DNA from: Brevibacterium sp. ZH18
GTDB lineage: Bacteria > Actinomycetota > Actinomycetes > Actinomycetales > Brevibacteriaceae
Direction: 5' to 3'
Assembly: GCF_022748595.1 (NCBI RefSeq)
Contig: NZ_JALDSX010000008.1
Location: 1-64,000, forward strand
DNA: 64,000 nt
Shown here in pieces: positions 43,431 to 51,796 of the stretch. Position 1 is the stretch's first letter; the number at the start of each line of letters is the position of its first letter. The notes under the pieces were generated by a model. That model was not told where the DNA came from and did no database searches. It worked only from the letters and a program-made list of their open reading frames with translations. The position numbers were made by a program, and so were the translations under genes.

Positions 43431-44528
43431 ATGGAAATCCTAGGCGGAAGCGTCATCGCCGTTGTGATCGTCGTCGTCATCCTCGCCATATTGCTGTTCG
43501 GCAAACTGCGAACCAGTATGTTCTTCACCGTCAAGACGCAGGAGAACGTCATCGTCGAACGCTTCGGGAAGTTCAAGAAGGTTGCGAAACCGGGCCTGAA
43601 CTTCAAGATGCCGCTCGTCGAGACCATCAGCAAGCCGATCTCGTTGCGCGTTCAGCAGCTCGAGGTCAATATCGAGTCGAAGACGAGTGACAACGTGTTC
43701 GTCACCGTGCCTGTGGCTGTTCAGTATGTCGTTGAAGAAGACAATGTCACCGACGCCTACTACAAGTTGGCGAATTCTGAGGAGCAGATTCGGTCGTATG
43801 TCTTCGACACCGTTCGCTCCGCACTCTCGGGCCTGACCTTGGACACGGCATTCGAGTCCAAGGACGACATCGCCGAAAACGTCGAGCGTCGACTCTCGGA
43901 GTCGATGCGCCGCTACGGGTTCAAGATCGTAAGCACCCTGGTCACCGACATCACCCCGGATTCCAAGGTGCGCGATTCCATGAACTCGATCAACGCCGCA
44001 CAGCGTGACCGAGTGGCAGCGCAGTCTCTGGCGGAGGCCGACAAGATCAAGCGAGTCACCCAGGCTCAGGCCGAGTCCGAGGCGATGCGCCTGCACGGTG
44101 AAGGCGTGGCCGCTCAGCGCAAGGCCATTGCCCAAGGCATCGCCGAACAGTATTCCAAGCTGCAGGAAGTGGGCATCGACAAGACCGCAGAGCAGCTGCT
44201 GATGATGACGCAGTACTTCGACACCATGCAGAACGTTGCCCAGGAGGGCCGCTCGAACGTCCTGTTCATGCCGTCGAACCCCGGCGGACTCGGCGACATT
44301 GGGGCCGAGATCAGGACCGCCCTGTTCGCAGCAAATGCGTCTGAGGATGCAGCGAACACCGAGGGACTGCACGGTGCAACCGGCCCACAGTCCTACGGAC
44401 AGTCTGTCTCGAAGAGCGCGAAGAGCGGTGCCAAGGCCGATGCCAAGGCACAGGCTCAAGCGGCGATGCGCCGAACCGAAGGTGCACTCAGGGCTGACGA
44501 GGACGAGTCGACCATCGACGAGTCCTGA
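43431..44528 (+). CDS. SPFH (stomatin/prohibitin/band 7) membrane protein
   Basis: A 365-residue protein with one N-terminal membrane helix (residues 8-24), a band 7 domain starting FFTVKTQENVIVERFGKFKKVAKPG, and a long coiled-coil region rich in Ala, Glu and Gln (residues 185-260). The tail is hydrophilic and Lys/Ala rich. Proteins of this type form oligomeric rings in membrane microdomains and assist proteases or lipid organisation. CGGAG precedes the ATG. No NfeD partner gene is adjacent. A strong terminator follows. Confidence 0.88.
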   Translation: MEILGGSVIAVVIVVVILAILLFGKLRTSMFFTVKTQENVIVERFGKFKKVAKPGLNFKMPLVETISKPISLRVQQLEVNIESKTSDNVFVTVPVAVQYVVEEDNVTDAYYKLANSEEQIRSYVFDTVRSALSGLTLDTAFESKDDIAENVERRLSESMRRYGFKIVSTLVTDITPDSKVRDSMNSINAAQRDRVAAQSLAEADKIKRVTQAQAESEAMRLHGEGVAAQRKAIAQGIAEQYSKLQEVGIDKTAEQLLMMTQYFDTMQNVAQEGRSNVLFMPSNPGGLGDIGAEIRTALFAANASEDAANTEGLHGATGPQSYGQSVSKSAKSGAKADAKAQAQAAMRRTEGALRADEDESTIDES

Positions 44529-44611
44529 GGCACTCAGCTGAGAGCATCCCTTCCCGCAGTTCCTCGAACACACGATAGATCAAGGACACGGGGGCAATAC
44601 CCGCACAGCAA

Positions 44612-44652
44612 GAGGGTCGGACCCAGCCTTTCATCGGCTGGTTCCGACCCTC
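44612..44652 (+). terminator. Terminator hairpin after the SPFH gene
   Basis: GAGGGTCGGA...CCAGCC (44612-44628) pairs with GGCTGG...TCCGACCCTC (44636-44652): 17 positions with one mismatch and a seven-base loop. It starts 84 bp past the stop codon. Confidence 0.8.
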
Positions 44653-44712
44653 AATCGGTGCTGATCCTATTCGAGGATCACTGCGACCGCACGACCCCTC
44701 CAATCAGGCCCC

Positions 44713-45312
44713 TCAGAGTCCGGCCTCTCCTCCCATTGGCTTTTCGCCAGGATGCTTCCGGTAGTAGTCATTCCGCGCTTTGTCCCTGGCACGCCGTTTC
44801 ACCTCGTCGACGTCGTCGGCGAAGGTCACCTTGGTCGTGTCCTTGAACTGCTCGTAGCGCTGATGGAACTCTTCACGCGACTCACCGGGCTGCCACGGCC
44901 TGCTGAGGACAACCTCGACAGTGGCGGGGACTGCGAGCGCGGCGAAAGTCGCCATCGCCGCAGCAGCCGAATTGCCGAGGACCAACCAGCCGACGAAGAT
45001 GCCGACCACCGGGGTCGTCCACCAACCGAGGAGTGCATAGTTCCACCCACCGGGGTTCGGCCTTCGTGCCTTGATGACGAAGGGCCTCTCCACCGCCACG
45101 GTGAGAATCTCACCGATGAGGTAGGCCACGATGATGGTCACGATCAGCGAACTCGCCTCAATCCGGCCCACCGCGGGCAACAGAGTCGCCAGCCACAGCA
45201 GCAGAAACGCCACAGGCGCTTTCAGCACAGCCATGAACAGGTGGCCGGAGAGAGCAGCAGAGAGTGGAACGGGTTCCGAATCGCGGCCTTGGCCTACGTA
45301 ATTGTCAGTCAT
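44713..45312 (-). CDS. Hypothetical four-TM membrane protein
   Basis: A 199-residue protein with four hydrophobic segments (about residues 30-55, 60-80, 95-120 and 122-140) and a charged cytoplasmic tail (RYEQFKDTTKVTFADDVDEVKRRARDKAR). I do not recognise a family. GGAGGTG precedes the ATG at 45312. It follows the secreted protein gene by 30 bp on the same strand, so the two are probably co-transcribed. If the secreted protein is antimicrobial, this could be its immunity or export factor; this is speculation from layout. Confidence 0.7.
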   Translation of the reverse strand: MTDNYVGQGRDSEPVPLSAALSGHLFMAVLKAPVAFLLLWLATLLPAVGRIEASSLIVTIIVAYLIGEILTVAVERPFVIKARRPNPGGWNYALLGWWTTPVVGIFVGWLVLGNSAAAAMATFAALAVPATVEVVLSRPWQPGESREEFHQRYEQFKDTTKVTFADDVDEVKRRARDKARNDYYRKHPGEKPMGGEAGL

Positions 45313-45342
45313 CGTTCGCACCTCCACTGCTGTCGTCGGATA

Positions 45343-45978
45343 TCAGCTGCAAGCGGTGATGACACCGTCGACGCCGAGGATACCGCCGAGAATCACAGCA
45401 GCGTCCTCACCGATCTCTGCCATTGCGGCTCCGCTGCGGATCGCATTGATCAGATTCCTGACACCGCCGAAGATCTTGTAGCCGTCTTTGAGCCATTTGA
45501 GCACCTTGGCCACTGGAACTCCGTATTCGGCGACAACGCCTGCCAGCGCAAGGCCGCAGTTCCACCAATTGACCTGGGGGCTCAGTTCTCCGCCCTTGAC
45601 GACGAGCGAGCGGTCCTTCTGCGCAACCTTCACTCCACCCAGCGCCTTGTTGAGTCGCTCTTCGTAGTTCTTCGTCGTATTGGGGTCGGCGTTCTTAAGA
45701 TCTTCCGGCAGTGACTCAAGGAGCGTAGTCAGCTGTCGCGCACCGGCCTCGGATGAGAGGTTGATGGTCTTGTTGGGGCCGAGCTCTTCGAGCACGGCCT
45801 GCGCGGATGCCTGTGGAACTTCCGCTGCCTGCGCCGAAGGAGGGGCGCTCAGAGATGCTGCGGCGAATGCGACGGCAACGGCGCCTGCCGTTATCGCGGT
45901 ACGCGTCCTGTACGTTCTGGCCGGGCTGGCCGTCTTTGTCGATGCGGAAGACTTCGTGGGCGTAAATGCAAGTGTCAT
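45343..45978 (-). CDS. Secreted protein with bacteriocin-like two-cysteine C-terminus
   Basis: A 211-residue protein with a long N-terminus and a Sec signal (AITAGAVAVAFAAASLSAPP, cleavage near AQA-AEV at about residue 52). A polar, helical middle of about 85 residues may be a propeptide. The last 72 residues, from NWWNCGLAL to ITACS, are hydrophobic and glycine-rich, with exactly two cysteines at their two ends and amphipathic stretches such as KVLKWLKDGYKIFGGVRNLI. This resembles class II bacteriocin layout. GAGGAT precedes the ATG. A four-TM protein gene follows. No family was recognised with certainty. Confidence 0.7.
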   Translation of the reverse strand: MTLAFTPTKSSASTKTASPARTYRTRTAITAGAVAVAFAAASLSAPPSAQAAEVPQASAQAVLEELGPNKTINLSSEAGARQLTTLLESLPEDLKNADPNTTKNYEERLNKALGGVKVAQKDRSLVVKGGELSPQVNWWNCGLALAGVVAEYGVPVAKVLKWLKDGYKIFGGVRNLINAIRSGAAMAEIGEDAAVILGGILGVDGVITACS

Positions 45979-46139
45979 TGCGTTCCAATCCTCGTCGATT
46001 CAGCTGACGGAACTAGGGTAAACACGTTTCAAAACGAGATTCAAGTCACATTGAAAGTACAACTATCCTTTTCGTAAAGAGTTCGTGAAGAGGATGGGCG
46101 CCAGCGAGTTTGCCCAGGCCAGCTCTGCGTCCACGAGCG

Positions 46140-46184
46140 CGGGGGCCGGGATGACGAGCTCACAGCTCACCATCCCGACCCCCG
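46140..46184 (-). terminator. Terminator hairpin after malic enzyme
   Basis: A 14-bp stem with one mismatch, 46140-46153 with 46171-46184 (core CGGGATG/CATCCCG and GGGGG/CCCCC), loop 17 bases. It lies 45 bp beyond the malic enzyme stop codon. Confidence 0.7.
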
Positions 46185-46231
46185 ATTTCCGCGAGGAACC
46201 TGGCCTTGATTTACGCGAGAAACTCGGCCTT
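46184..46231. repeat. Tandem 24-bp duplication at the malic enzyme 3' end
   Basis: Two adjacent 24-base units, GATTTCCGCGAGGAACCTGG... at 46184-46207 and GATTTACGCGAGAAACTCGG... at 46208-46231, differing at about four positions. The second unit just reaches the malic enzyme stop codon. Confidence 0.6.
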
Positions 46232-47435
46232 ACTGCGCCACCCCATCAGCGGCAGCGGCAGCCTGCACAGCATCGGCCACAGCAGGGCCGACGCGTGAGT
46301 CGAGCGCACCGGGGACGATGTAGTCCGCTGCGAGGTCGTCGCCGACGAGGTCAGCGATGGCACGCGCCGCCGCGAGCTTCATCGCGTCGGTGATGTCGGT
46401 GGCACCGGCGTCCAGGGCTCCGCGGAAGATTCCGGGGAACGCGAGGACGTTGTTGATCTGGTTCGGGAAATCGCTGCGGCCCGTGGCCACCACTGTCGCG
46501 TACTTCGTGGCGATGTCCGGCGTGATCTCCGGGTTCGGATTCGACAGGGCGAAGATGATCGCGTCGTCGGCCATGTTCGGCAGATGCTTCTCGTCGATGG
46601 TTCCACCGGAAACGCCGATGAACACGTCCGCGCCGTCGAGCGCGGCGTCGATCCCGCCGGTGACGCCCCGGGGATTCGTCTCTGCGGCGATAGCCTGCTT
46701 CGTGGCATGGAGGTCGGTCCGCGAGGACTCGATGATGCCCTTGGAGTCGAGGACGACGACGTCGGCGACACCGGCGTCGCGCAGGATCTTGGCCACGGCC
46801 ACACCGGCAGCACCTGCGCCGGAAAGGACGACCTTGACCGAGCCGAATGACTTGTCGACGACGCGCAGCGCGTTGGTCAGCGCGGCGAGCACGACGACGG
46901 CGGTGCCGTGCTGGTCATCGTGCATGACCGGGATGTCGAGGGCAGCCTTGACGCGGTCCTCGATTTCGAAGCAGCGAGGCGCGGAGATGTCCTCGAGGTT
47001 GATGGCGCCGAAGGTCGGGGCCATGCGCACGATGGTCTCGACAATCTCGTCGGCGTCATTGGTGTCGAGCACGATAGGGATCGCGTTGAGCCCGCTGAAG
47101 CTCTTGAACAGCGCGCACTTGCCCTCCATGACGGGAAGGGAGGCCTTGGCACCGATGTCGCCGAGGCCCAGCACAGCCGAGCCATCGGAGATGACGGCGA
47201 CCAGGCGGCCGGTCCACGTGTGGGTGCGAGCCATTTCCGGGTCGTCTTTGATCGCGGTGCACACCTTGGCCACGCCCGGGGTGTAGGCGATCGAGAGGTC
47301 GCGCTGGGTCTCGAGCGGACGAGTGAGTTCGGCGGAGAGCTTGCCGCCCTCGTGGGCGGTGAAGATCTCTTCGTCGGTGATCGCGGGAGCAGAGGTCTGG
47401 GCCGAAGCTGCGGCGTTGTCGGTCGTAGTCGTCAT
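46230..47435 (-). CDS. Malic enzyme, NAD(P)-dependent
   Basis: A 401-residue oxidative decarboxylase that converts malate to pyruvate and CO2. [46 protein letters not shown] and the nucleotide loop [11 protein letters not shown] are all present. It lacks the phosphotransacetylase-like C-terminus of MaeB, matching the short form common in Gram-positive bacteria. ATG 47435 is chosen because AAGGA lies six bases upstream; the frame is open to 47651 but has no ribosome site there. The long untranslated or intergenic stretch upstream is noted separately. Confidence 0.93.
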   Translation of the reverse strand: MTTTTDNAAASAQTSAPAITDEEIFTAHEGGKLSAELTRPLETQRDLSIAYTPGVAKVCTAIKDDPEMARTHTWTGRLVAVISDGSAVLGLGDIGAKASLPVMEGKCALFKSFSGLNAIPIVLDTNDADEIVETIVRMAPTFGAINLEDISAPRCFEIEDRVKAALDIPVMHDDQHGTAVVVLAALTNALRVVDKSFGSVKVVLSGAGAAGVAVAKILRDAGVADVVVLDSKGIIESSRTDLHATKQAIAAETNPRGVTGGIDAALDGADVFIGVSGGTIDEKHLPNMADDAIIFALSNPNPEITPDIATKYATVVATGRSDFPNQINNVLAFPGIFRGALDAGATDITDAMKLAAARAIADLVGDDLAADYIVPGALDSRVGPAVADAVQAAAAADGVAQ

Positions 47436-47976
47436 GATTGATCCTTGAGGTCGTGTGACGGCCGGCGGGAAACCAGTGCTGTCATCGAATGTCGTCATTG
47501 GAATGCGCCCGGATCTCAGAATTCGCGGGACAGCGTTCATGACGGAATAAAAGCCACGCGATGGTTGGCGCGGCGACGTCGGCGCAAGTAAACGATCGAG
47601 CTCCTTTGTGAAGGGGCGAACGTATACGCGCAGTGCAGGAGGGCGACGCATCTCAGCGGATCTCGACTTGGTCAGTCGCTCCTGGCAACTGGATCAGCAT
47701 AACGCACCGATTCGGTGGCGCCGATGAAAATCCTCCCCTTCGCCGAGGCGGCGCACCGGCACGTATCCCGCTCAGCAGCCCTATCCATGAGTTCGCCGGC
47801 CGAGCAGCCGGGACCCTGCACTCCCCCGGAATGACAGGGAACTCCGCGGTTCTCGCACCGTCTCTCCGACCGTGGAACACGGTGATTCAAGACGACGTTT
47901 CTGGCCGCGAAACAGCCATGAGAGGGTCTGCACGTCGACTGAAGGCATGAAGTTCACACCACCACACGAGCGCGGG
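47436..47976. other. Long intergenic region upstream of malic enzyme
   Basis: A 541-bp stretch with no convincing gene. Minus-strand features include a TATACG element near 47620-47630 followed by a CAAAGGAGCTCG site near 47600, and short hairpins such as CCGTG-TTC-CACGG near 47875. Several frames are open but lack starts with ribosome sites. It may carry the malic enzyme promoter, a leader RNA, or an uncharacterised small RNA. Confidence 0.35.
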
Positions 47977-48591
47977 CTACGTACCGCTGCCTGCCCCACG
48001 AAGCGAATAGGTCACCAGGCGATCGATATTGAGATCGGCGAGCGGCACCTTGAGGATGAGGAGGCGGTGATAGCAGGCTCCCCACAGCTGGTCGACCATG
48101 ATGTCGAGATCCGCCTCGGCGTCGAGTTCGCCGGTCAGCTGGGAGACCCGCAGCCGCTGTCGTGCCAGCTCTTGTCGCGGAAGGGCGTAGGTGCGGCTCC
48201 ATACATCGGCGGCATCGGGGTCGATCTGCACCGCGCCGATGAGCTCCGTGATCGACTTGCCCACTTTCTCATCTGTCAGGAACTTCACGAATGCGGTGAG
48301 CTGTGCGACCAGATCTGCATGCAGGTCGCCGGTGTCTGGGAATTCGAGCGTGGGTTCGCTGCTTGCGAAGTACGCCTCTGCGGCTATCGCACCGGGCGAG
48401 GGCCACCATTTGTACAAAGTGGTCTTGCTCGCACCGGACTCCTTCGCGATCCGCTCGAAGGTGACCGCCTGCATACCTTCTGCAAAGAGAAGTCGAGCCG
48501 TTGCGGTCAGTACCTCGGATCGAACCTGGGCGGCGGACCTGCGGCCACGCCCCCTCTTCTCCGCTGACGACTCCGTTGATGCCTTCACCAC
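47977..48591 (-). CDS. TetR-family regulator
   Basis: A 204-residue regulator with a basic N-terminal arm (EKRGRGRRSAAQVR) and the HTH AVTFERIAKESGASKTTLYKWW at about residues 43-64. The effector domain resembles the TetR_C_16/AefR-like type. It is divergent from an SDR gene, and a perfect palindrome lies between them at 48639-48655, 48 bp from its own start. Autoregulation and control of the SDR/oxidoreductase genes are likely. Confidence 0.88.
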   Translation of the reverse strand: MVKASTESSAEKRGRGRRSAAQVRSEVLTATARLLFAEGMQAVTFERIAKESGASKTTLYKWWPSPGAIAAEAYFASSEPTLEFPDTGDLHADLVAQLTAFVKFLTDEKVGKSITELIGAVQIDPDAADVWSRTYALPRQELARQRLRVSQLTGELDAEADLDIMVDQLWGACYHRLLILKVPLADLNIDRLVTYSLRGAGSGT

Positions 48592-48638
48592 TGCCCCTCA
48601 CTTAGGAACACGCCGTCCATTACCGTGCTAGTCTATTT

Positions 48639-48655
48639 ATGAACGAATCGTTCAT
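48639..48655. promoter_or_regulatory. Palindromic TetR operator
   Basis: ATGAACGAATCGTTCAT: eight-base perfect arms around one central base. It lies in the 85-bp gap between the divergent TetR and SDR genes. On the minus strand it overlaps the expected -35 position upstream of a TAGACT -10 (48634-48629). Family knowledge says TetR proteins bind sites of this size and symmetry. Confidence 0.7.
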
Positions 48656-48676
48656 ATCTTATCGCAGGGAGAGACC

Positions 48677-49414
48677 ATGGCCAACACACAGGATCGGGTC
48701 GCAATCGTCACCGGCGGCTCCGGAGGGATCGGACGCACCAGCGCCGAGCGCCTGGCCGCCGACGGCCTTGCCGTCGTCGTCCACTACGCCGGCAATAAGG
48801 ACCGCGCCGACGACACTGTCGCCGGCATCATCTCGAAGGGCGGCAACGCCGTCGCCGCGGGAGGCGACGTCGCCAACGAACACGCCATGGCCGCCTTGTT
48901 CGATGTCGCTCAGGAGGAGTTCGGTGGCGTGGACGTGCTTGTGCACTCGGCCGGCATCATGCCCCTGGCGCCGCTTGCGCAGCTGGATCTCAACGTATTC
49001 GACCAGGTGCAACGAACGAACGTGCGCGGCACGTTCGTCGTCGACCAGCTCGCGGCGCAGCGAATGCGCGACGGCGGGGCAATCATCAACTTCTCAACCT
49101 CTGTCACTCGCCTGCAGATCCCCGGCTACGGCGCGTACGCTGCGTCCAAAGGTGCGGTCGAAGCGATCTCCCTGATCCTGGCCCGGGAACTGCGCGAACG
49201 CGACATCACGGTCAACGCGGTCGCTCCCGGCCCGACCGGCACCCCGCTGTTCTTCGAGGGCAAGACCCAGGAACAGATCAACGGCATCGCGTCCGCAAAT
49301 CCCATGGGACGGCTGGGCACACCGGAGGACATCGCCGAGGTGGTGTCATTCCTTGCCGGGCCCGGCCGGTGGGTCAACGGCCAGACCTTGTACGCCAATG
49401 GTGGCGCCGCGTAA
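48677..49414 (+). CDS. SDR-family oxidoreductase (FabG-like)
   Basis: A 245-residue short-chain dehydrogenase with TGGSGGIGRTSAERLAADG, the HSAGI motif, NFSTSVTRLQIPGYGAYAASKGA (Ser-Tyr-Lys catalytic set) and a C-terminal WVNGQTLYANGG. Members of this branch reduce ketones or quinones with NADPH. AGGGAGA precedes the ATG. It is the target expected for the divergent TetR repressor; 39 bp downstream lies an NAD(P)H oxidoreductase gene. This repressor/SDR/flavoprotein layout suggests a response to an electrophile or quinone. Confidence 0.88.
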   Translation: MANTQDRVAIVTGGSGGIGRTSAERLAADGLAVVVHYAGNKDRADDTVAGIISKGGNAVAAGGDVANEHAMAALFDVAQEEFGGVDVLVHSAGIMPLAPLAQLDLNVFDQVQRTNVRGTFVVDQLAAQRMRDGGAIINFSTSVTRLQIPGYGAYAASKGAVEAISLILARELRERDITVNAVAPGPTGTPLFFEGKTQEQINGIASANPMGRLGTPEDIAEVVSFLAGPGRWVNGQTLYANGGAA

Positions 49415-49453
49415 GCGATCCCACCGACCGCCACCGACCGAAAGTTCAGGCCT

Positions 49454-50146
49454 ATGCACCTGCTGACTGTCTTCGCCCACCCGATCCGAACGAGCTATCC
49501 GGGTGCGGTGATGGATGCATTCCACGAACCGTTCGCGGCAGCAGGGCACTCGATCGACGTCCTCGACCTGCATGCTGAGGGCTTCGATCCTCGCTTCACC
49601 GCGGCTGACCATCAGCATTTCTGGGGTGGGCCCATACCGACAGGCATCGCCGACATGCATGAGCGCGTTGAGGTCGCGGACAGACTGGCCTTTGTCTTCC
49701 CCGTCTATTGGTGGTCGATGCCGGCGCTGATGAAGGGCTGGATCGAACGAGTCTTCACCGGCGACTGGGCCTACCAATACGGTTCGGGGGTCGCCGACAG
49801 AGGCAAGGAACCGCTGAACGGTCTCCTCCCCCGCGTGCCCACAACCCTCATCGGGGTCGGCGGCTCGAAGCAGCGCACGTATGACAAATACGGATACGGA
49901 GACGCCATGCATGCCCAGCTCGACATCGGCGTCTTCGCCTACTGCGGCATCACCGATGTCGAAAGCCATCTCATCTACGACGTCGAGGGCGAGCACAACG
50001 CAGGCAATCGGGTTGCTGGGCTCGACCAGGCCCGCGAGATCGCCACAGTATTCGTGTCCCCCAATCGCACGCCGGTCAATGCCAAAGATGAGTACCTGCG
50101 CAGGCGCCGAACAAGTGAGGTCGCAACCGCGGAATTCTCTCAATGA
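49454..50146 (+). CDS. NAD(P)H oxidoreductase, NQO1/MdaB flavodoxin-like family
   Basis: A 230-residue flavodoxin-fold protein starting LLTVFAHPIRTSYPGAVMDAF and carrying the substrate-loop motif FVFPVYWWSMPALMKGWIERVFTGDWAY, typical of NAD(P)H:quinone oxidoreductases. It should reduce quinones by two electrons with FMN or FAD. It follows the SDR by 39 bp and precedes the DUF4166 gene by 46 bp, so all may share a transcript controlled by the TetR palindrome. Confidence 0.88.
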   Translation: MHLLTVFAHPIRTSYPGAVMDAFHEPFAAAGHSIDVLDLHAEGFDPRFTAADHQHFWGGPIPTGIADMHERVEVADRLAFVFPVYWWSMPALMKGWIERVFTGDWAYQYGSGVADRGKEPLNGLLPRVPTTLIGVGGSKQRTYDKYGYGDAMHAQLDIGVFAYCGITDVESHLIYDVEGEHNAGNRVAGLDQAREIATVFVSPNRTPVNAKDEYLRRRRTSEVATAEFSQ

Positions 50147-50192
50147 AGTCCCCGGTGGGGAGGCCATCGCGCCTGACCCTATACTCGCAGGC

Positions 50193-50828
50193 ATGAGTCC
50201 CACGTCGAGATCACCGTACGAGCGGGCACTTGGTTCCCAGGTGGCGCAGCTGCACCCGGTCCTGCAGCGCTATTTCGCCGCAATTCCTGAAGGCTCCGTC
50301 GGTATCGGCGAAGGCATCTTCGACTGCTTCGGGACTGATCGCCGGTGGCTCCGGCCGGTCTTGGCGATCCTGGGCCGGTGCCACGTGATCATCCCCGGAA
50401 TGCACTCCCAGGTTCCGTTCCGGGTTGAGAACCGAACTGTCGATGGCGCCCAGACGGCAACCCGGACCCTGAACCTGAAGTCGGGCCCCTGGTCAATGGT
50501 CGACGCGGTGTCACTTTCGCGGTCGGGCCGAGTGGTCGATGTCCTGGGCCGCCCCGCCGTGGTGGACGCCGACTTCGACGTCGCAACGGTCGACGGCGGG
50601 TTGAGCTTGAGGAGTCGCTCCGTGGCCGTGCGCCTCGGAGTCACCGGGCGGCTCGGACGTATTCGCCTGCCGCTTCCCAGTTTCATTCGTCCCGTAATCG
50701 TCCTGAGTGAGCGCTTCGACGCCGAGGCCGCCCGCCAACGCGTCGATCTCACCGTTGATATGCCCGCCGTGGGCCGGATCTATCAGTACCGTGGGACATT
50801 CACGTACCGAATCGAGGAGGCGAAGTGA
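50193..50828 (+). CDS. DUF4166 domain protein
   Basis: A 211-residue protein of the DUF4166 family: LHPVLQRYFAAIPEGSVGIGEGIFD, the VPFRVENRTVDG segment and a C-terminal MPAVGRIYQYRGTFTYRIE. Function unknown. It overlaps the epimerase gene by four bases (GTGA). The same two domains commonly occur together in other bacteria, so the pair probably works together. Confidence 0.8.
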   Translation: MSPTSRSPYERALGSQVAQLHPVLQRYFAAIPEGSVGIGEGIFDCFGTDRRWLRPVLAILGRCHVIIPGMHSQVPFRVENRTVDGAQTATRTLNLKSGPWSMVDAVSLSRSGRVVDVLGRPAVVDADFDVATVDGGLSLRSRSVAVRLGVTGRLGRIRLPLPSFIRPVIVLSERFDAEAARQRVDLTVDMPAVGRIYQYRGTFTYRIEEAK

Positions 50829-51796
50829 CGGAGCCACAAGCAGGACGCGGTCGTGTCGTGATCGGCGGATCGAGCGGATTCATGGGGCGTCGCCTCGTTG
50901 CGAAGTACCGTGCGGCAGGACGGGAAGTCGTGACGATCTCCCGCACGAACGCAGATCTGACGTGGGACGACACCGCTGGTATTGCCCAAGCAGTCGACGG
51001 CGCGGCATTGGTGATCGGGCTGGCAGGCAAGAGCGTCAGCTGTCGCTACACACCGCGGAACCGTGAGGCGATCTTCTCCTCACGTCTGACCACGACTGCG
51101 GCACTTGCACAGGCCATCTATGAGGCGGAGAATCCGCCGGCATTGTGGGTCAACTCCTCGACGGCGACGATCTACCGTCATGCCGACGATCGCCCGATGA
51201 CCGAATCTGACGGGGAGCTTGGTTCAGGGTTCTCCGTCGACGTGGCCAAGGCCTGGGAGCGGCAGCTTTTCGCAGGGGATCTTCCGGCCACGCGTCGGGT
51301 GGCGCTGCGCACCGCGATCGTCCTCGGTGACGGCGGTGTGCTCGGGCCCCTGACCAAATTGGCTCGGGTTGGTCTCGGCGGTGCCCAGCACGACGGGTGG
51401 TGGCCGGTCTCGCGAGCGCGTCGCACGGCGGCAACGGCGCACTTTCCTGGGACAGCTGGTGCGCGGCAGCGCTTCAGTTGGATCCATCTCGACGATGTCG
51501 CTGGGATCATCGACTTCCTGGAACAGCATCCTGAACTCGACGGTCCAGTCAACGCTGTCTCACCTTGCCCTTCGGACAACCGGACGTTCATGGCCACCAT
51601 CCGTCGAGCCTGCCGGGTGCCGCTCGGATTGCCGATGCCACGATGGATGCTCGAGCTCGGGGCGATCATGATCAGAACTGAGACGGAGCTGATCCTCAAG
51701 AGCCGTTGGGTGCTGCCGGAACGACTCAGCGCGGCAGGCTACTCGTTCCTCTATCCCGAGCTGGAGCCTGCGGTCCGCGACGCCGTGCGAGGATGA
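50825..51796 (+). CDS. NAD-dependent epimerase-like protein (TIGR01777/YfcH type)
   Basis: A 323-residue extended SDR. VVIGGSSGFMGRRLVAKYRAAG is the nucleotide loop; NSSTATIYRH replaces the usual Tyr-Lys region, and WIHLDDVAGIIDFL and PVNAVSP follow as in YfcH. The C-terminal DUF1731 segment (LPERLSAAGYSFLYPELEPAVRDA) is complete. Starts at GTG 50825 inside the DUF4166 stop. Enzyme activity is unknown in this group. Its last 71 bp overlap the 3' end of the opposite-strand membrane protein gene. Confidence 0.85.
   Translation: MTEPQAGRGRVVIGGSSGFMGRRLVAKYRAAGREVVTISRTNADLTWDDTAGIAQAVDGAALVIGLAGKSVSCRYTPRNREAIFSSRLTTTAALAQAIYEAENPPALWVNSSTATIYRHADDRPMTESDGELGSGFSVDVAKAWERQLFAGDLPATRRVALRTAIVLGDGGVLGPLTKLARVGLGGAQHDGWWPVSRARRTAATAHFPGTAGARQRFSWIHLDDVAGIIDFLEQHPELDGPVNAVSPCPSDNRTFMATIRRACRVPLGLPMPRWMLELGAIMIRTETELILKSRWVLPERLSAAGYSFLYPELEPAVRDAVRG

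Noticed and set aside
47436-47651. 5' extension of malic enzyme by 72 codons
   Set aside because: No family similarity and no ribosome site, whereas ATG 47435 has AAGGA at the right distance.
47840-47900. T-box or glycine-riboswitch-like bases (AACCGCGG, CGGAGAGACGG) on the minus strand
   Set aside because: The surrounding helices of neither class can be drawn, and the gene below does not fit.
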